From assembly GCF_018294505.1 (NCBI RefSeq), contig NC_057810.1, positions 703,711,622-703,775,621 on the forward strand: a stretch of 64,000 nt of DNA, in the 5' to 3' direction. Origin of the DNA: Triticum aestivum (lineage: Eukaryota; Streptophyta; Magnoliopsida; Poales; Poaceae). Within the stretch, counting starts at the first letter, position 1; each line of letters opens with the position of its first letter. Below the pieces are notes generated by a model. The model searched no databases, was not told the DNA's origin, and was given only the letters and a program-made list of their open reading frames with translations. Below are positions 11,601 through 22,345 of this stretch, piece by piece. Position numbers and translations under genes: made by a program.

Positions 11601-11890
11601 CCAAAACATGACATATGCACATATCACATGTCTAGTTCAAATTTGCATATAAATTCAGCTAATTTTGAAACCTACTAAATTCATAACTAAATAGATAACC
11701 TAATTAATTAACATAACCGAAGAACCCTAGCGGAGAGGGGGGGTTTACATAGAGTGCAGGGGCGAGGAGGCAGGCCCGACGACGGCCGGCAGGGGAGAGG
11801 AGGGAGGCGAGGGCCGACGGGTCGGGGGCGAGCGCGCCGGGGTCGGGGGCGAGCGTCGGCGCCGGAGTCGGGGGCGAGGGCCGGCCGGGT

Positions 11891-12446
11891 NNNNNNNNNN
11901 NNNNNNNNNNNNNNNNNNNNNNNNNNNNNNNNNNNNNNNNNNNNNNNNNNNNNNNNNNNNNNNNNNNNNNNNNNNNNNNNNNNNNNNNNNNNNNNNNNNN
12001 NNNNNNNNNNNNNNNNNNNNNNNNNNNNNNNNNNNNNNNNNNNNNNNNNNNNNNNNNNNNNNNNNNNNNNNNNNNNNNNNNNNNNNNNNNNNNNNNNNNN
12101 NNNNNNNNNNNNNNNNNNNNNNNNNNNNNNNNNNNNNNNNNNNNNNNNNNNNNNNNNNNNNNNNNNNNNNNNNNNNNNNNNNNNNNNNNNNNNNNNNNNN
12201 NNNNNNNNNNNNNNNNNNNNNNNNNNNNNNNNNNNNNNNNNNNNNNNNNNNNNNNNNNNNNNNNNNNNNNNNNNNNNNNNNNNNNNNNNNNNNNNNNNNN
12301 NNNNNNNNNNNNNNNNNNNNNNNNNNNNNNNNNNNNNNNNNNNNNNNNNNNNNNNNNNNNNNNNNNNNNNNNNNNNNNNNNNNNNNNNNNNNNNNNNNNN
12401 NNNNNNNNNNNNNNNNNNNNNNNNNNNNNNNNNNNNNNNNNNNNNN
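11891..12446. other. Assembly gap (556 N)
   Basis: Both gap edges carry the same GC-rich unit (GTCGGGGGCGAG and close variants), so the missing sequence is probably a GC-rich tandem repeat. Long frames reported across the gap are artefacts. Confidence 0.99.
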
Positions 12447-12584
12447 CTAGCGCCGGCGCCGGCGGAGTCGGGGGCGAGCGCCGGGGCCGGGTCGGGCGCG
12501 GCGGTGCGACGGGGGAGAGAGAGTGGGGATTTGGGGGGAAATGGCGGGATGAAGCAGGGCGAGTGAGAATTTTGGGTTAAGTGG

Positions 12585-12722
12585 ACGTAGCAGTAGCGCG
12601 TTACATCAAAACGCGCTGCTACTAACATCAGTAGCTGCAGCGGTTTACGTAAAATGCCCTACTACTAAATTCAGTAGCTGCAGCGGTTTATGCAAAACGC
12701 GCTGCTACTACCGTCGCTACTA
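12585..12722. repeat. Internal copy of CACTA subterminal-type repeats
   Basis: Units such as AGCAGTAGCGCG, ACGCGCTGCTACTA and CAGTAGCTGCAGCGG recur here, in the middle of the element, although such arrays normally lie only near the ends. Suggests a former terminus or a duplicated end region. Confidence 0.7.
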
Positions 12723-12832
12723 CCAGTTTTCCTTTTTCTTTTCCTTTATCTTATCCCACTTTTATTTCCCGAGGGCAGTGAACGAAGGGAGGGCGATATA
12801 TATTGCATCATTTGACGGTTAAATATGTATGC

Positions 12833-12942
12833 AAAATAGGAACATATATATTACACATCATTGGACCCATGCATAATAATGGCTAAGTGTGTATACCAAA
12901 TAGGAACATATATATATATATTACACATCATTGGACCCATAA
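12833..12942. repeat. Tandem duplication of about 66 bp in the CACTA element
   Basis: AAATAGGAACATATATAT followed by TTACACATCATTGGACCCAT occurs twice, starting near 12833 and 12898. Confidence 0.8.
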
Positions 12943-12953
12943 CATGCGTTTCC

Positions 12954-15671
12954 TCAGTGCTGACGTTTTCGTTTTTCAGTCAGCTTCTTTCCCTTCTTGT
13001 TCGTCGAAGAATAATTGAGCCCCTCATTGTGACTTTGCCTTTTCCATGGAGTACGATTTTTCTTAGGTAATGTAGTATTCATTCTTCTTTTGACGTATAC
13101 TTCATCATCATCGTCATCTTCCCTCATTGGGTTGCCGTACTGATCGTAGTCTTCCTCGTTGGCGACTCCATCCATTCCAATGATGTTCCTTTTGCCTCTC
13201 CTCACGACAACATGGCTGGGATTGCGCGGGTCAGTTATGAAGAAGCATTGTGTCACGTGCTTAGCATGTACCCATGGCTCGTTTTTTGTGATAGCGTTCA
13301 CGGTAGCGCTCTTGGCATCGGGTATAGTCATGGTAGTGAACATCCGGCTTTCTCTTTCGACATTCTTAGCCCATCTGACACGGAACATCGTCGTGTTGTG
13401 CAGTCCAGAGTAGTCAAGCTCCCAGATCTCCTCGACCCTTCCATAAAATCGTTCAGTTGTGCCGTTGTCGCTGCCGGTCATGCATTCCATCGTCACCCCT
13501 GAGTTCTGATCATCACTGTCCATATCTTTTGCCTCCGTGTAGAACGTGTATACGTTGATATCATATGCATGATAGGTTACGAGGTGGGCCATGTGCTAAG
13601 GCATATATGAGCAATCCGTCCTTAGAGCCCTCCTCCGGGGGATTAGCAATAATATGCTCTTTGAACCAATGCAGGAAAGTGGAGTTGTGCTCTCTAGTAA
13701 CTTCGGCGTCCGTCCTGCATACCCCCCGGTCACGATACTTCTTTGCGATAATTTCTTTGTGCAGTGCCACGAAAGGATCTACCTCGTCTAGGTGTTGTAG
13801 CACTACCAAGTTTGCTCTGTCAAAGTCACTGCGTCGATCTGAGTATGCCACGTGCAGTTCCCTGCGACCATTCCAGTGACCATCTCCTTCGAGCCTCCCA
13901 TCGTGCTTGTTAACGGGCAAACCAACACTAGCACCAGGCGGCTGGTCTACGCCATATAGAAAATTCTCACAGAAAGAGATGCACTCTTGTGCCAAATAGC
14001 CCTGGACGATGCTTCCATCTGGACGGGACATGTTACGAACGAATCCTTTGATGATCCCATTCATCCTCTCAAACGGCATCATGTTGTGTAGGAATGACGG
14101 CCCCAGGTCTATTATGTCATCCACAATATGGACACACAGATGCACCATCACGTCGAAGAACGCGGGTGGGAAGTACATCTTAAGCTCATTCAGTATCACA
14201 ACGATCTCTTCCTGTAGCCTTTGGAGCTGCTTCACACTGATTGACTTTCGAGAGATGACGTCGAAAAAGTTGCAGAGACCAATAAGCGTGTCGCGAACGT
14301 GCTTGTCCATTATCCCTCTAAGGGCAACAGGTAGTATCTGCGTCATCATCACATGACAGTCATGAGACTTCATCCCGCTGAACCTTTTCTTGTCCGTGTC
14401 TAGATATCTGCTTATCTTGCCATAGTAAACGGAACTAACTTTGACTCCGGTAAGGCACTTAAAGAATTGATTGATCTCAGCCTGACTTAAGGTGAAGGAA
14501 GAAGGGGGGCAATAATCCTCTTTTTTTATTTTCTTGACCTTCTTCTCCCGTGCCTCTGTCTCCGTCTCTGTCTCGTCTCACATTTTACGGGCCGACATGT
14601 GCAGATCTTCCCTGATTTTCAAATCTTGCAAGTCTTTTCTTGCCTTCGGCCCATCCTTGGTCTTATCCGGCATGTTCATCAGTGTTGCGAGCAAGCTCTC
14701 AAGGACATTCTTACAGATATGCATTTGATCAAGGCAATGAGGTGTATCGAGTTTGTGCCAGTACTCCAAGTCCCAGAACACAGACCTCGTCTTCCATACC
14801 TTCAGCAGCGGCTCCGGCGCCTTTCTCATCGTCTTTCCCGGCGCGGGGCACTCCTTCCAGTTTTTCAACAGCTCATCGATTTCGGCACCGCTCCGCTTAC
14901 GTGGAGGTCCTCGATGCTCAGCGTAACCATTGAATAGATCTCCACGGTTTCTCCATGGGTCGTCCTGTTCAAGCCATCTTCGATGCCCCATGTACACGAT
15001 TTTCCCAGACCCGCCATCTTTCTTGACGTTAGCTACTGAGACGTCGTATCATCATACAATGGAGTGTCGGTCCATTTGTTTTTAGCCTTCGTCTTCAGGA
15101 GTTGGAGCGTGAAACTCAAGCGGGTCACCTCAGGATTGCAACCATCATACAATGGAGTGTTCGAGTCTACCACCAGTTGCTCCAGCTTAGCCTCCTCTCT
15201 AGAAGCAGCTCTCTCAGTACTCGTCTCCTTGCGAAGCAATGCTTGAACATGAGGGTCCCACACAATTGAACTTAGTACCGATGAACTCTGCTGCGTGGAG
15301 TCCATGTCGTTCTCTCCGCCGCCATGTCCGGCCCCTTCTCCTCCGCCATGTCCGGCCCCTTCTCCGACGCCATGTCCGGCCTCTTCCCCGCCGCCATTAT
15401 CGATCATCTCTTCGTCTTGCCCCGTGTCATCATTGCCTGCCCCGTCGGCATCCTCAACATCGTCATCCTCATCTTCAATTATCCACCGAGTATAGCCATC
15501 CATGAAACCAGTCATGAGCAGGTGCGCTTCGACACGACCATCGTCATGGGGGTCGAGCCAAACTATTCCTTTGCATTTTCAACACGGACATAAAACCTCT
15601 GTCCGGTTATTTTCTTTCATGTCCTGCACCGCCGACCGCAACCACCTGTCCACCATCGTTCCATTGACCAT
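12954..15671 (-). pseudogene. TNP2-type CACTA transposase, internally deleted and frameshifted
   Basis: Reading on the minus strand from ATG 15671: a Transposon-associated domain (with CPC...CKG and GFMDGYTRW motifs) is broken by TGA at 15579-15581. An acidic stretch with Gly/His repeats follows. The protein is open to 15033. The next frame (14997-14578) enters in the C-terminal part of the Transposase_21 (tnp2) domain, so the N-terminal half of that domain is missing. A stop lies at 14575-14577. A DUF4218 domain follows (14373-13600), then a frameshift near 13590 and a DUF4216 domain (13592 to about 13150) with a basic tail ending at 12954. TNP2 is the catalytic transposase of CACTA elements; this copy cannot be functional. 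Confidence 0.88.
15321..15392. repeat. Three 24-bp tandem repeats in the transposase N-terminus
   Basis: GCCATGTCCGGCCCCTTCTC plus four bases repeats at 15321, 15345 and 15369. On the minus strand each unit encodes an 8-residue Gly/Glu/His block (GEGAGHGG-like). Confidence 0.85.
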
Positions 15672-15744
15672 CGTCAACTCTGCACGGTAATAATAAACAA
15701 ATTGATTATAAAAATGCATGCATGCATCAAAGTCATAAAAAAAA

Positions 15745-15870
15745 TTGGCATGACCTTCCCTAAAAATAGGACATATATGGATCTAGAGTTTGCCCGGAAT
15801 TCGCCGAAACGGAAATAAATCAACATTTCGGCAAAACATAGGCAACTCAAAAGCACAATTTGGCGGTGTC
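15745..15870. repeat. CACTA noncoding block B, similar to 11480-11600
   Basis: Upstream of the transposase start on its strand. Shares ordered words with block A (see the entry at 11480). Possibly a duplicated promoter or leader region. Confidence 0.55.
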
Positions 15871-16384
15871 AACTCATGCCACACACACAATTTCCACAAA
15901 CATATCACACACACGTAAACATATTTCCATTTTGCAAAAGCATGAAATTTTCATCACCTCTATCTCGATCGAGATCGAGCACACGGTGGAGATGATGTTG
16001 TAGGGAGATCAAAAGTGCACAAAGCTCTTCTTGACAAATATAGATCTAGTTAGGGGGCAAATAGGTCACTTAACTAAATCCTACATCTACCTAGCTACCT
16101 AATTTGGGAGGAGACAACTTCAACTAGTGGAGGGGCAAGGTAAAAGAGAAAGGAGATGCATTAATGGAGGTGGTGTAGTTATGTAGGAGTAATGAAGAGA
16201 GAGAAAGGTGGATAGAAGAGAGAGAGTAATGGGGGAGAAGTATTGAGGAGAAGAAGAAGAGTGAGAGTGGGAGCATGTGGTGGAGGTAGGGGGAAGGGAA
16301 GAGCGGAGGGGAAGGTAGGGGAAGGGAAAAGAGGAGGGGGAGGGGAGGGACGGGTGGGGAAAGGTGTTGGGTTGGTGCGGGTTA

Positions 16385-16735
16385 GCAGTAGCGCGGGACA
16401 TAAAACGCGCTGCTGATAAGGATTTAGCAGCAGCGCGCTTTGGGATACGGCGCTACTGCTAACTGGGACAAAAAAGTGTGGCAATTTGAAATTTACCAGC
16501 AGCGATCCCGGAAAAAGCGCGCTACTACTACATACTTAGCAGTAGCGCGGTTCTTGCGACCGCGCTACTGCTACTTAGAGTTAGGTGAACACCGCCGGTC
16601 GATATTTGTAGCAGCGCGTTTTAGGCCGAGCGCGCTACTGCTAAATCCTTATCCGCAGCGAGTTTACAGGACACGCGCTACTACTAGTTAGCAGCAGCGC
16701 TCCTTTTTGAACCGCGCTGCTGCTAATATTCTGTG
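16385..16735. repeat. CACTA right subterminal repeats
   Basis: At least ten direct and inverted AGCAGTAGCGCG-like units up to the right terminal repeat, mirroring the left end. Confidence 0.85.
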
Positions 16736-17031
16736 TATAGGCTTTTCCCTAGTAGTGTTAGGATTGGGTCTTGTCCATCACATCATTCTCCTAATGATGT
16801 GATCCCGTTGTCAACGACATCTAATGTCCATAGTCAGGAAACCATGACTATCTGTTGACCAACGAGCTAGTCAACTAGAGGCTTACTAGGGACGTATTGT
16901 GGTCTATGTATTCACACGTGTATTACAATTTCCGGATAATACAATTATAGCATGAATAAAAGACAATTATCATGAACAAGGAAATATAATAATAATCCTT
17001 TTATTATTTCCTCTAGGGCATATTTCCAATA

Positions 17032-17042
17032 GTCTCCCACTT
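17032..17042 (-). promoter_or_regulatory. Angela polypurine tract
   Basis: On the minus strand AGTGGGAGAC directly abuts the 3' LTR start. This is the expected plus-strand primer position. Confidence 0.7.
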
Positions 17043-17063
17043 GCACTAGAGTCAATAATCTAG

Positions 17064-20000
17064 TTACATTGTGATGAATCGAACACCCATAGAGTTCTGG
17101 TGTTGATCATGTTTTGCTCGCGAAAGAGGTTTAGTCAACGGATCTGCGACATTCAGATCCGTATGTACTTTGCAAATATCTATGTCTCCATCTTGAACAT
17201 TTTCACGGATGGAGTTGAAACGACGCTTGATGTGCCTGGTCTTCTTGTGAAACCTGGGCTCCTTGGCAAGGGCAATAGCTCCAGTGTTGTCACAAAAGAG
17301 TTTGATCAGCCCCGACGCATTGGGTATGACTCCTAGGTCGGTGATGAACTCCTTCACCCAGATTGCTTCATGTGCTGCCTCCGAGGCTGCCATGTACTCC
17401 GCTTCACATGTAGATCCCGCCACGACGCTCTGCTTGCAGCTGCACCAGCTTACTGCCCCACCATTCAACATATACACGTATCCGGTTTGTGACTTAGAGT
17501 CATCCAGATCTGTGTCGAAGCTAGCGTCGACGCAACCCTTTACGACGAGCTCTTCGTCACCTCCATAAACGAGAAACATGTCCTTTGTCCTTTTTAGGTA
17601 CTTCAGGATATTCTTGACCGCTGTCCAGTGTTCCTTGCCGGGATTACTTTGGTACCTTCCTACCAAACTTACGGCAAGGTTTACATCTGGTCTGGTACAC
17701 AGCATGGCATACATAACAGATCCTATGGCTGAGGCATAGGGGATGACACTCATCTCTTCTTTATCTTCTGCCGTGGTCGGGCATTGAGCCGAGCTCAATC
17801 TCACACCTTGAGTACAGGCAAGAACCCTTTCTTGGACTGATCCATTTTGAACTTCTTCAAAATCTTATCAAGGTATGTGCTTTGTGAAAGACCTATGAGG
17901 TGTCTCGATCTATCCCTATAGATCATGATGCCTAATATGTAAGCAGCTTCTCCAAGGTCCTTCATTGAAAAACACTTATTCAAGTAGGCCTTAATGCTGT
18001 CCAAGAATTCTATATCATTTCCCATCAAAAGTATGTCATGTACATATAATATGAGAAATGCTACAGAGCTCCCACTCACTTTCTTGTAAACGCAGGCTTC
18101 TCCATAAGTCTGCATAAACCCAAACGCTTTGATCATCTCATCAAAGAGAATGTTCCAACTCCGAGATGCTTGCACCAGCCCATAAATGGATCGCTGGAGC
18201 TTGCATACTTTGTTAGCATTCTTAGGATTGACACAACCTTCCGGCTGCATCATATACAGCTCTTCCTTAAGATAACCATTAAGGAATGCTGTTTTGACGT
18301 CCATCTGCCATATCTCATAATCATAGTATGCGGCAATTGCTAACATGATTCGGACGGACTTAAGCTTCGCTACGGGAGAGAAAGTTTCATCGTAGTCAAT
18401 CCCTTGAACTTGCCGATAACCCTTAGCGACAAGTCGAGCTTTATAGATGGTGACATTACCATCCGCGTCCGTCTTCTTCTTAAAGATCCATTTGTTTTCT
18501 ACCGCTCGCAGATCATCGGGCAAGTCAGTCAAAGTCCATATTTTGTTTTCATACCTGGATTCTATCTCGGATTGCATGGCTTCTAGCCATTTGTTGGAAT
18601 CTGGGCCCACCATTGCTTCTTGATAGTTCGAAGGTTCACCGTTGTCTAACAACATGATTTCCAGGACAGGGTTGCCATACCACTCTGGTGTGGAACGTGT
18701 CCTTGTGGACCTACGAAGTTCAGTAGCAACTTGATCCGAAGTACCATGATCATCATCATTAATTTCCTCTCTAGTCGGTGTAGGCACCACAGGAACATTT
18801 TCCTGAGCTACACTACTTTCCGGTTCAAGAGGTAGTACTTCATCGAGTTCTACTTTTCTCCCACTTATTCCTTTCGAGAGAAACTCTTTTTCCAGAAAGG
18901 ATCCGTTCTTGGCAACAAAGATCTTGCCTTCGGATCTAAGGTAGAAGGTATACCCAATGGTTTCCTTAGGGTATCCTATGAAGACGCATTTTTCCAACTT
19001 GGGTTCGAGCTTTTCAGGTTGAAGTTTCTTGACATAAGCATCGCATCCCCAAACTTTTAGAAATGACAGCTTAGGTTTCTTCCCAAACCATAATTCATAC
19101 GGTGTCGTCTCAACGGATTTAGACGGTGTCCTATTTAAAGTGAATGTAGCTGCCTCTAGAGCGTATCCCCAAAATGATAGCGGTAAATCGGTAAGAGACA
19201 TCATAGATCGCACCATATCCAATAGAGTGCGATTACGACGTTCGAACACACCGTTACGCTGAGGTGTTCCAGGCGGCGTGAGTTGTGAAACGATTCCACA
19301 TTTCCTTAAGTGCGTACCAAATTCGTGACTCAAATATTCTCCTCCACGATCCGATCGTAAGAATTTTATCTTTCGATCACGTTGATTCTCGACTTCATTC
19401 TGAAACTCCTTAAACTTTTCAAAGGTCTAAGACTTGTGTTTCATCAAGTAGACATACCCATATCTACTCAAGTCATCAGTGAGAGTGAGAACATAACAAT
19501 ATCCTCCGTGAGCCTCAACGCTCATTGGACCACACACATCAGTATGTATGATTTCCAATAAGTTGGTTGCTCGCTCCATTGTTCCGAAGAACGGAGTCTT
19601 GGTCATTTTGCCCATGAGGCATGGTTCGCATGTGTCAAATGATTCATAATCGAGAGACTCTAAAAGTCCATCAGCATGGAGCTTCTTCATGCGCTTGACA
19701 CCAATGTGACCAAGGTGGCAGTGCCACAAGTATGTGGGACTATCGTTATTAACTTTACGTCTTTTGGTATTCACACTATGAATATGTGTAACATTACGTT
19801 CGAGATTCATTTAGAATAAACCATTGACCATCGAGGCATGACCATAAAACATATCTCTCATATAAATAGAACAACCATTATTCTCGGATTTAAATGAGTA
19901 GCCATCTTGCATCAAACAAGATCCAGATACAATGTTCATGCTCAAACTTGGCACTAAATAACAATTATTGAGGTTTAAAACTAATCCCGTAGGTAAATGT

Positions 20001-20254
20001 AGAGGTAGCGTGCCGACGGCGATCACATCGACCTTGGAACCATTCCCGACGCGCATCGTCACCTCGTCCTTCGCCAGTCTCCGCTTATTCCGCAGCTCCT
20101 GCTGTGAGTTACAAATATGAGCAACGGCACCGGTATCAAATCCCCAGGACTTACTACGAGTACTGGTAAGGTACACATCAATTACATGTATATCAAATAT
20201 ACCTTTAGTGTTGCCGGCCTTCTTGTCCGCTAAGTATTTCGGGCAGTTCCGCTT
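17064..20254 (-). pseudogene. pol: Angela pol (protease-integrase-RT-RNase H), broken, RT catalytic Asp lost
   Basis: The frame continues from gag. Protease: DTGAVAHICNS near 20130. GAG-pre-integrase: H-x3-H, then CEPCLMGK. Integrase: HTDVCGPM, RSDRGGEY, NGVFERRN. RVT_2: QMDVKTAFLNGYL and YVHDILL at 18035-18046, where YVDD is expected, so the first catalytic aspartate is changed. RNase H: CVDASFDTD and TCEAEYMA, ending at 17064. Stops lie at 19811-19813 and 19427-19429, and a one-base deletion near 17801-17806 shifts the frame before RNase H. Confidence 0.92.
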
Positions 20255-21043
20255 CTAGTGACCCTTCCCTTTGCAATAAAAGCACTCAGTCTCAGGCTTG
20301 GGTCCATTCTTTGACTTCTTCCCGGCAACTGGCTTACCGGGCGCGGCAACATCTTTGCCGTCCTTCTTGAAGTTCTTCTTACCCTTGCCCTTCTTGAACT
20401 TAGTGGTCTTATTGACCATCAACACTTGATGTTCTTTCTTGATTTCAACCTCTGCTGACTTCAGCATTGAAAACACTTCAGGAATGGTCTTCACCATCCC
20501 CTGCATATTGTAGTTCAACACAAAGCTCTTGTAGCTCGGTGGGAGCGACTGAAGGATTCTGTCAATGACCGCCTCGTCCGGGAGGTTGATCTCCAGCTGG
20601 GACAGGCGGTTGTGCAACCCAGACATTTTGAGTATGTGTTCACTGACAGAACTGTTTTCCTCCATCTTACAACTATAGAACTTGTCGGAGACTTCATATC
20701 TCTCGACCCGGGCATGAGCTTGAAAAACCATTTTCAGCTCCTCGAACATCTCATATGCTCCGTGTCGCTCAAAACGCTTTTGGAGCCCCGGTTCTAAGTT
20801 GTAAAGCATGCCGCACTGAACGAGGGAGTAATCATCAGCATGTGATTGCCAAGTGTTCATAACGTCTTGGTTCTCTGGGATTGGTGCTTCACCTAGCGGT
20901 GCTTCTAGGACATAATCTTTCTTGGCTGCTATGAGGATGATCCTCAGGTTCCGGACCCAGTCCGAATAGTTGCTGCCATCATCTTTCAGCTTGGTTTTCT
21001 CTAGGAACGCGTTGAAGTTCATGTTGACATGAGCATTGGCCAT
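20255..21043 (-). pseudogene. gag: Angela gag, truncated at the zinc knuckle by a stop
   Basis: ATG at 21043. The first 190 residues are the Copia capsid domain (starts MANAHVNMNF, with a SNYSDWVRNLR motif). A lysine-rich linker and the start of a CCHC knuckle (CFYCKGKGH) follow. TAG at 20255-20257 replaces the tryptophan codon usual at this place in the family. In an intact element gag and pol form one frame, which continues below 20254. Confidence 0.92.
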
Positions 21044-22330
21044 TTGATCTACAAGACATATTTTGCAAAGACTTTAGACTAAGTTCATGATAATTAAGTT
21101 CATCTAATCAAATTATTTAATGAACTCCCACTCAGATTGACATCCTTCTAGTCATCTAAGTGTTACACGATCCGAGTCGACTAGGCCGTGTCCGATCATC
21201 ATGTGAGACGGACTAGTCATCATCGGTGAACATCTCCATGTTGATCGTATCTTCCATACGACTCATGTTCCACCTTTCGGTCTCTTGTGTTCTGAGGCCA
21301 GGTCTGTACATGCTAGGCTCGTCAAGTTAACCCTAAGTGTTTATGCATGTGTAAAACTGTCTTACACCAGTTGTATGTGAACGTAAGGATCTATCACACC
21401 CGATCATCACGTGGTGCTTCGAAACGACGAACTTTAGCAACGGCGCACAGTTAGGGGGAACACTTTCTTGAAATTATTATAAGGGATCATCTTATTTACT
21501 ACCGTCATTCTAAGTAAACAAGATGCATAAACATAATAAACATCACATGCAATTATATAATAGTGACATGATATGGCCAATATCATATAGCTCCTTTGAT
21601 CTCCATCTTCGGGGCTCCATGATCATCTTCGTCACCGGCATGACACCATGATCTCCATCATCATGATCTCCATCATCGTGTCTTCATGAAGTTGTCACGC
21701 CAACGACTACTTCTACTTCTATGGCTAACGTGTTTAGCAATAAAGTAAAGTAATTTACATGGTGTTCTTCAATGACACGCAGGTCATACAAAAAATAAGG
21801 ACAACTCCTATGGCTCCTGCCGGTTGTCATACTCATTGACATGCAAGTCGTGATTCCTATTACAAGAACATGATCTCATACATCACAATATATCATTCAT
21901 CATTCATCACAACTTATGGCCATATTACATCACATGACAATTGCTGCAAAAACAAGTTAGACGTCCTCTAATTGTTGTTGCATCTTTTACGTGGCTGCAA
22001 TTGGGTTCTAGCAAGAACGTTTTCTTACCTACGAATAACCACAATGTGATTTTGTCAACTTCTATTTACCCTTCATAAGGACCCTTTTCGTCGAATCCGC
22101 TCCAACTAAAGTGGGAGAGACAGACACCCGCTAGCCACCTTATGCAACTAGTGCATGTCAGTCGGTGGAACCTGTCTCACGTAAGCGTACGTGTAAGGTC
22201 GGTCCGGGCCGCTTCATCCCACAATACCGCTGAAGCAAAATAAGACTAGTAGCGGCAAGCAAGTTGACAAGATCTACGCCCACAACAAAATTGTGTTCTA
22301 CTCGTGCAATAGAGAACTACGCATAGACCT
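21044..22330 (-). other. Angela 5' leader, noncoding
   Basis: Between the primer-binding site and the gag start. No long frame; several short imperfect repeats of GATCTCCATCAT near 21650. A long leader is typical of BARE1-type elements. Confidence 0.8.
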
Positions 22331-22344
22331 AGCTCATGATGCCA
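22331..22344 (-). promoter_or_regulatory. Angela primer-binding site (mutated)
   Basis: On the minus strand TGGCATCATGAG follows the 5' LTR end, close to the TGGTATCAGAGC-type sequence complementary to initiator methionine tRNA. Confidence 0.75.
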
Positions 22345-22345
22345 C

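Larger units (their letters stand above)
10225..16757 (-). mobile_element. CACTA (En/Spm) DNA transposon, 6.5 kb, internally decayed
   Basis: The terminal inverted repeats begin CACTACTAGGGAAAAG on the left (10225) and on the reverse complement of the right end (16757). The target duplication is TTA (10222-10224 and 16758-16760), and the insertion precisely splits the Angela LTR. Subterminal arrays of AGCAGTAGCGCG-type units lie at both ends. Inside are a TNP2-type transposase pseudogene (12954-15671) and a short hybrid-binding-domain gene (10722-10976), both on the minus strand. Host factors or an autonomous relative would be needed for movement. Confidence 0.95.
8770..17031 (-). repeat. Angela 3' LTR, interrupted by CACTA
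   Basis: Matches the intact LTR at 22346-24073 from TGTTGGGGAACG to the CATATTTCC end. The match breaks after GTGCTATGCTTA (10224) and resumes at TTAGGATTGGG (16758). The interruption is exactly the CACTA transposon plus a 3-bp TTA duplication. Confidence 0.92.

Noticed and set aside
11708..12628. Two long frames (306 and 270 codons) across the N gap
   Set aside because: Most of each frame is undetermined bases; the rest is GC-rich repeat.
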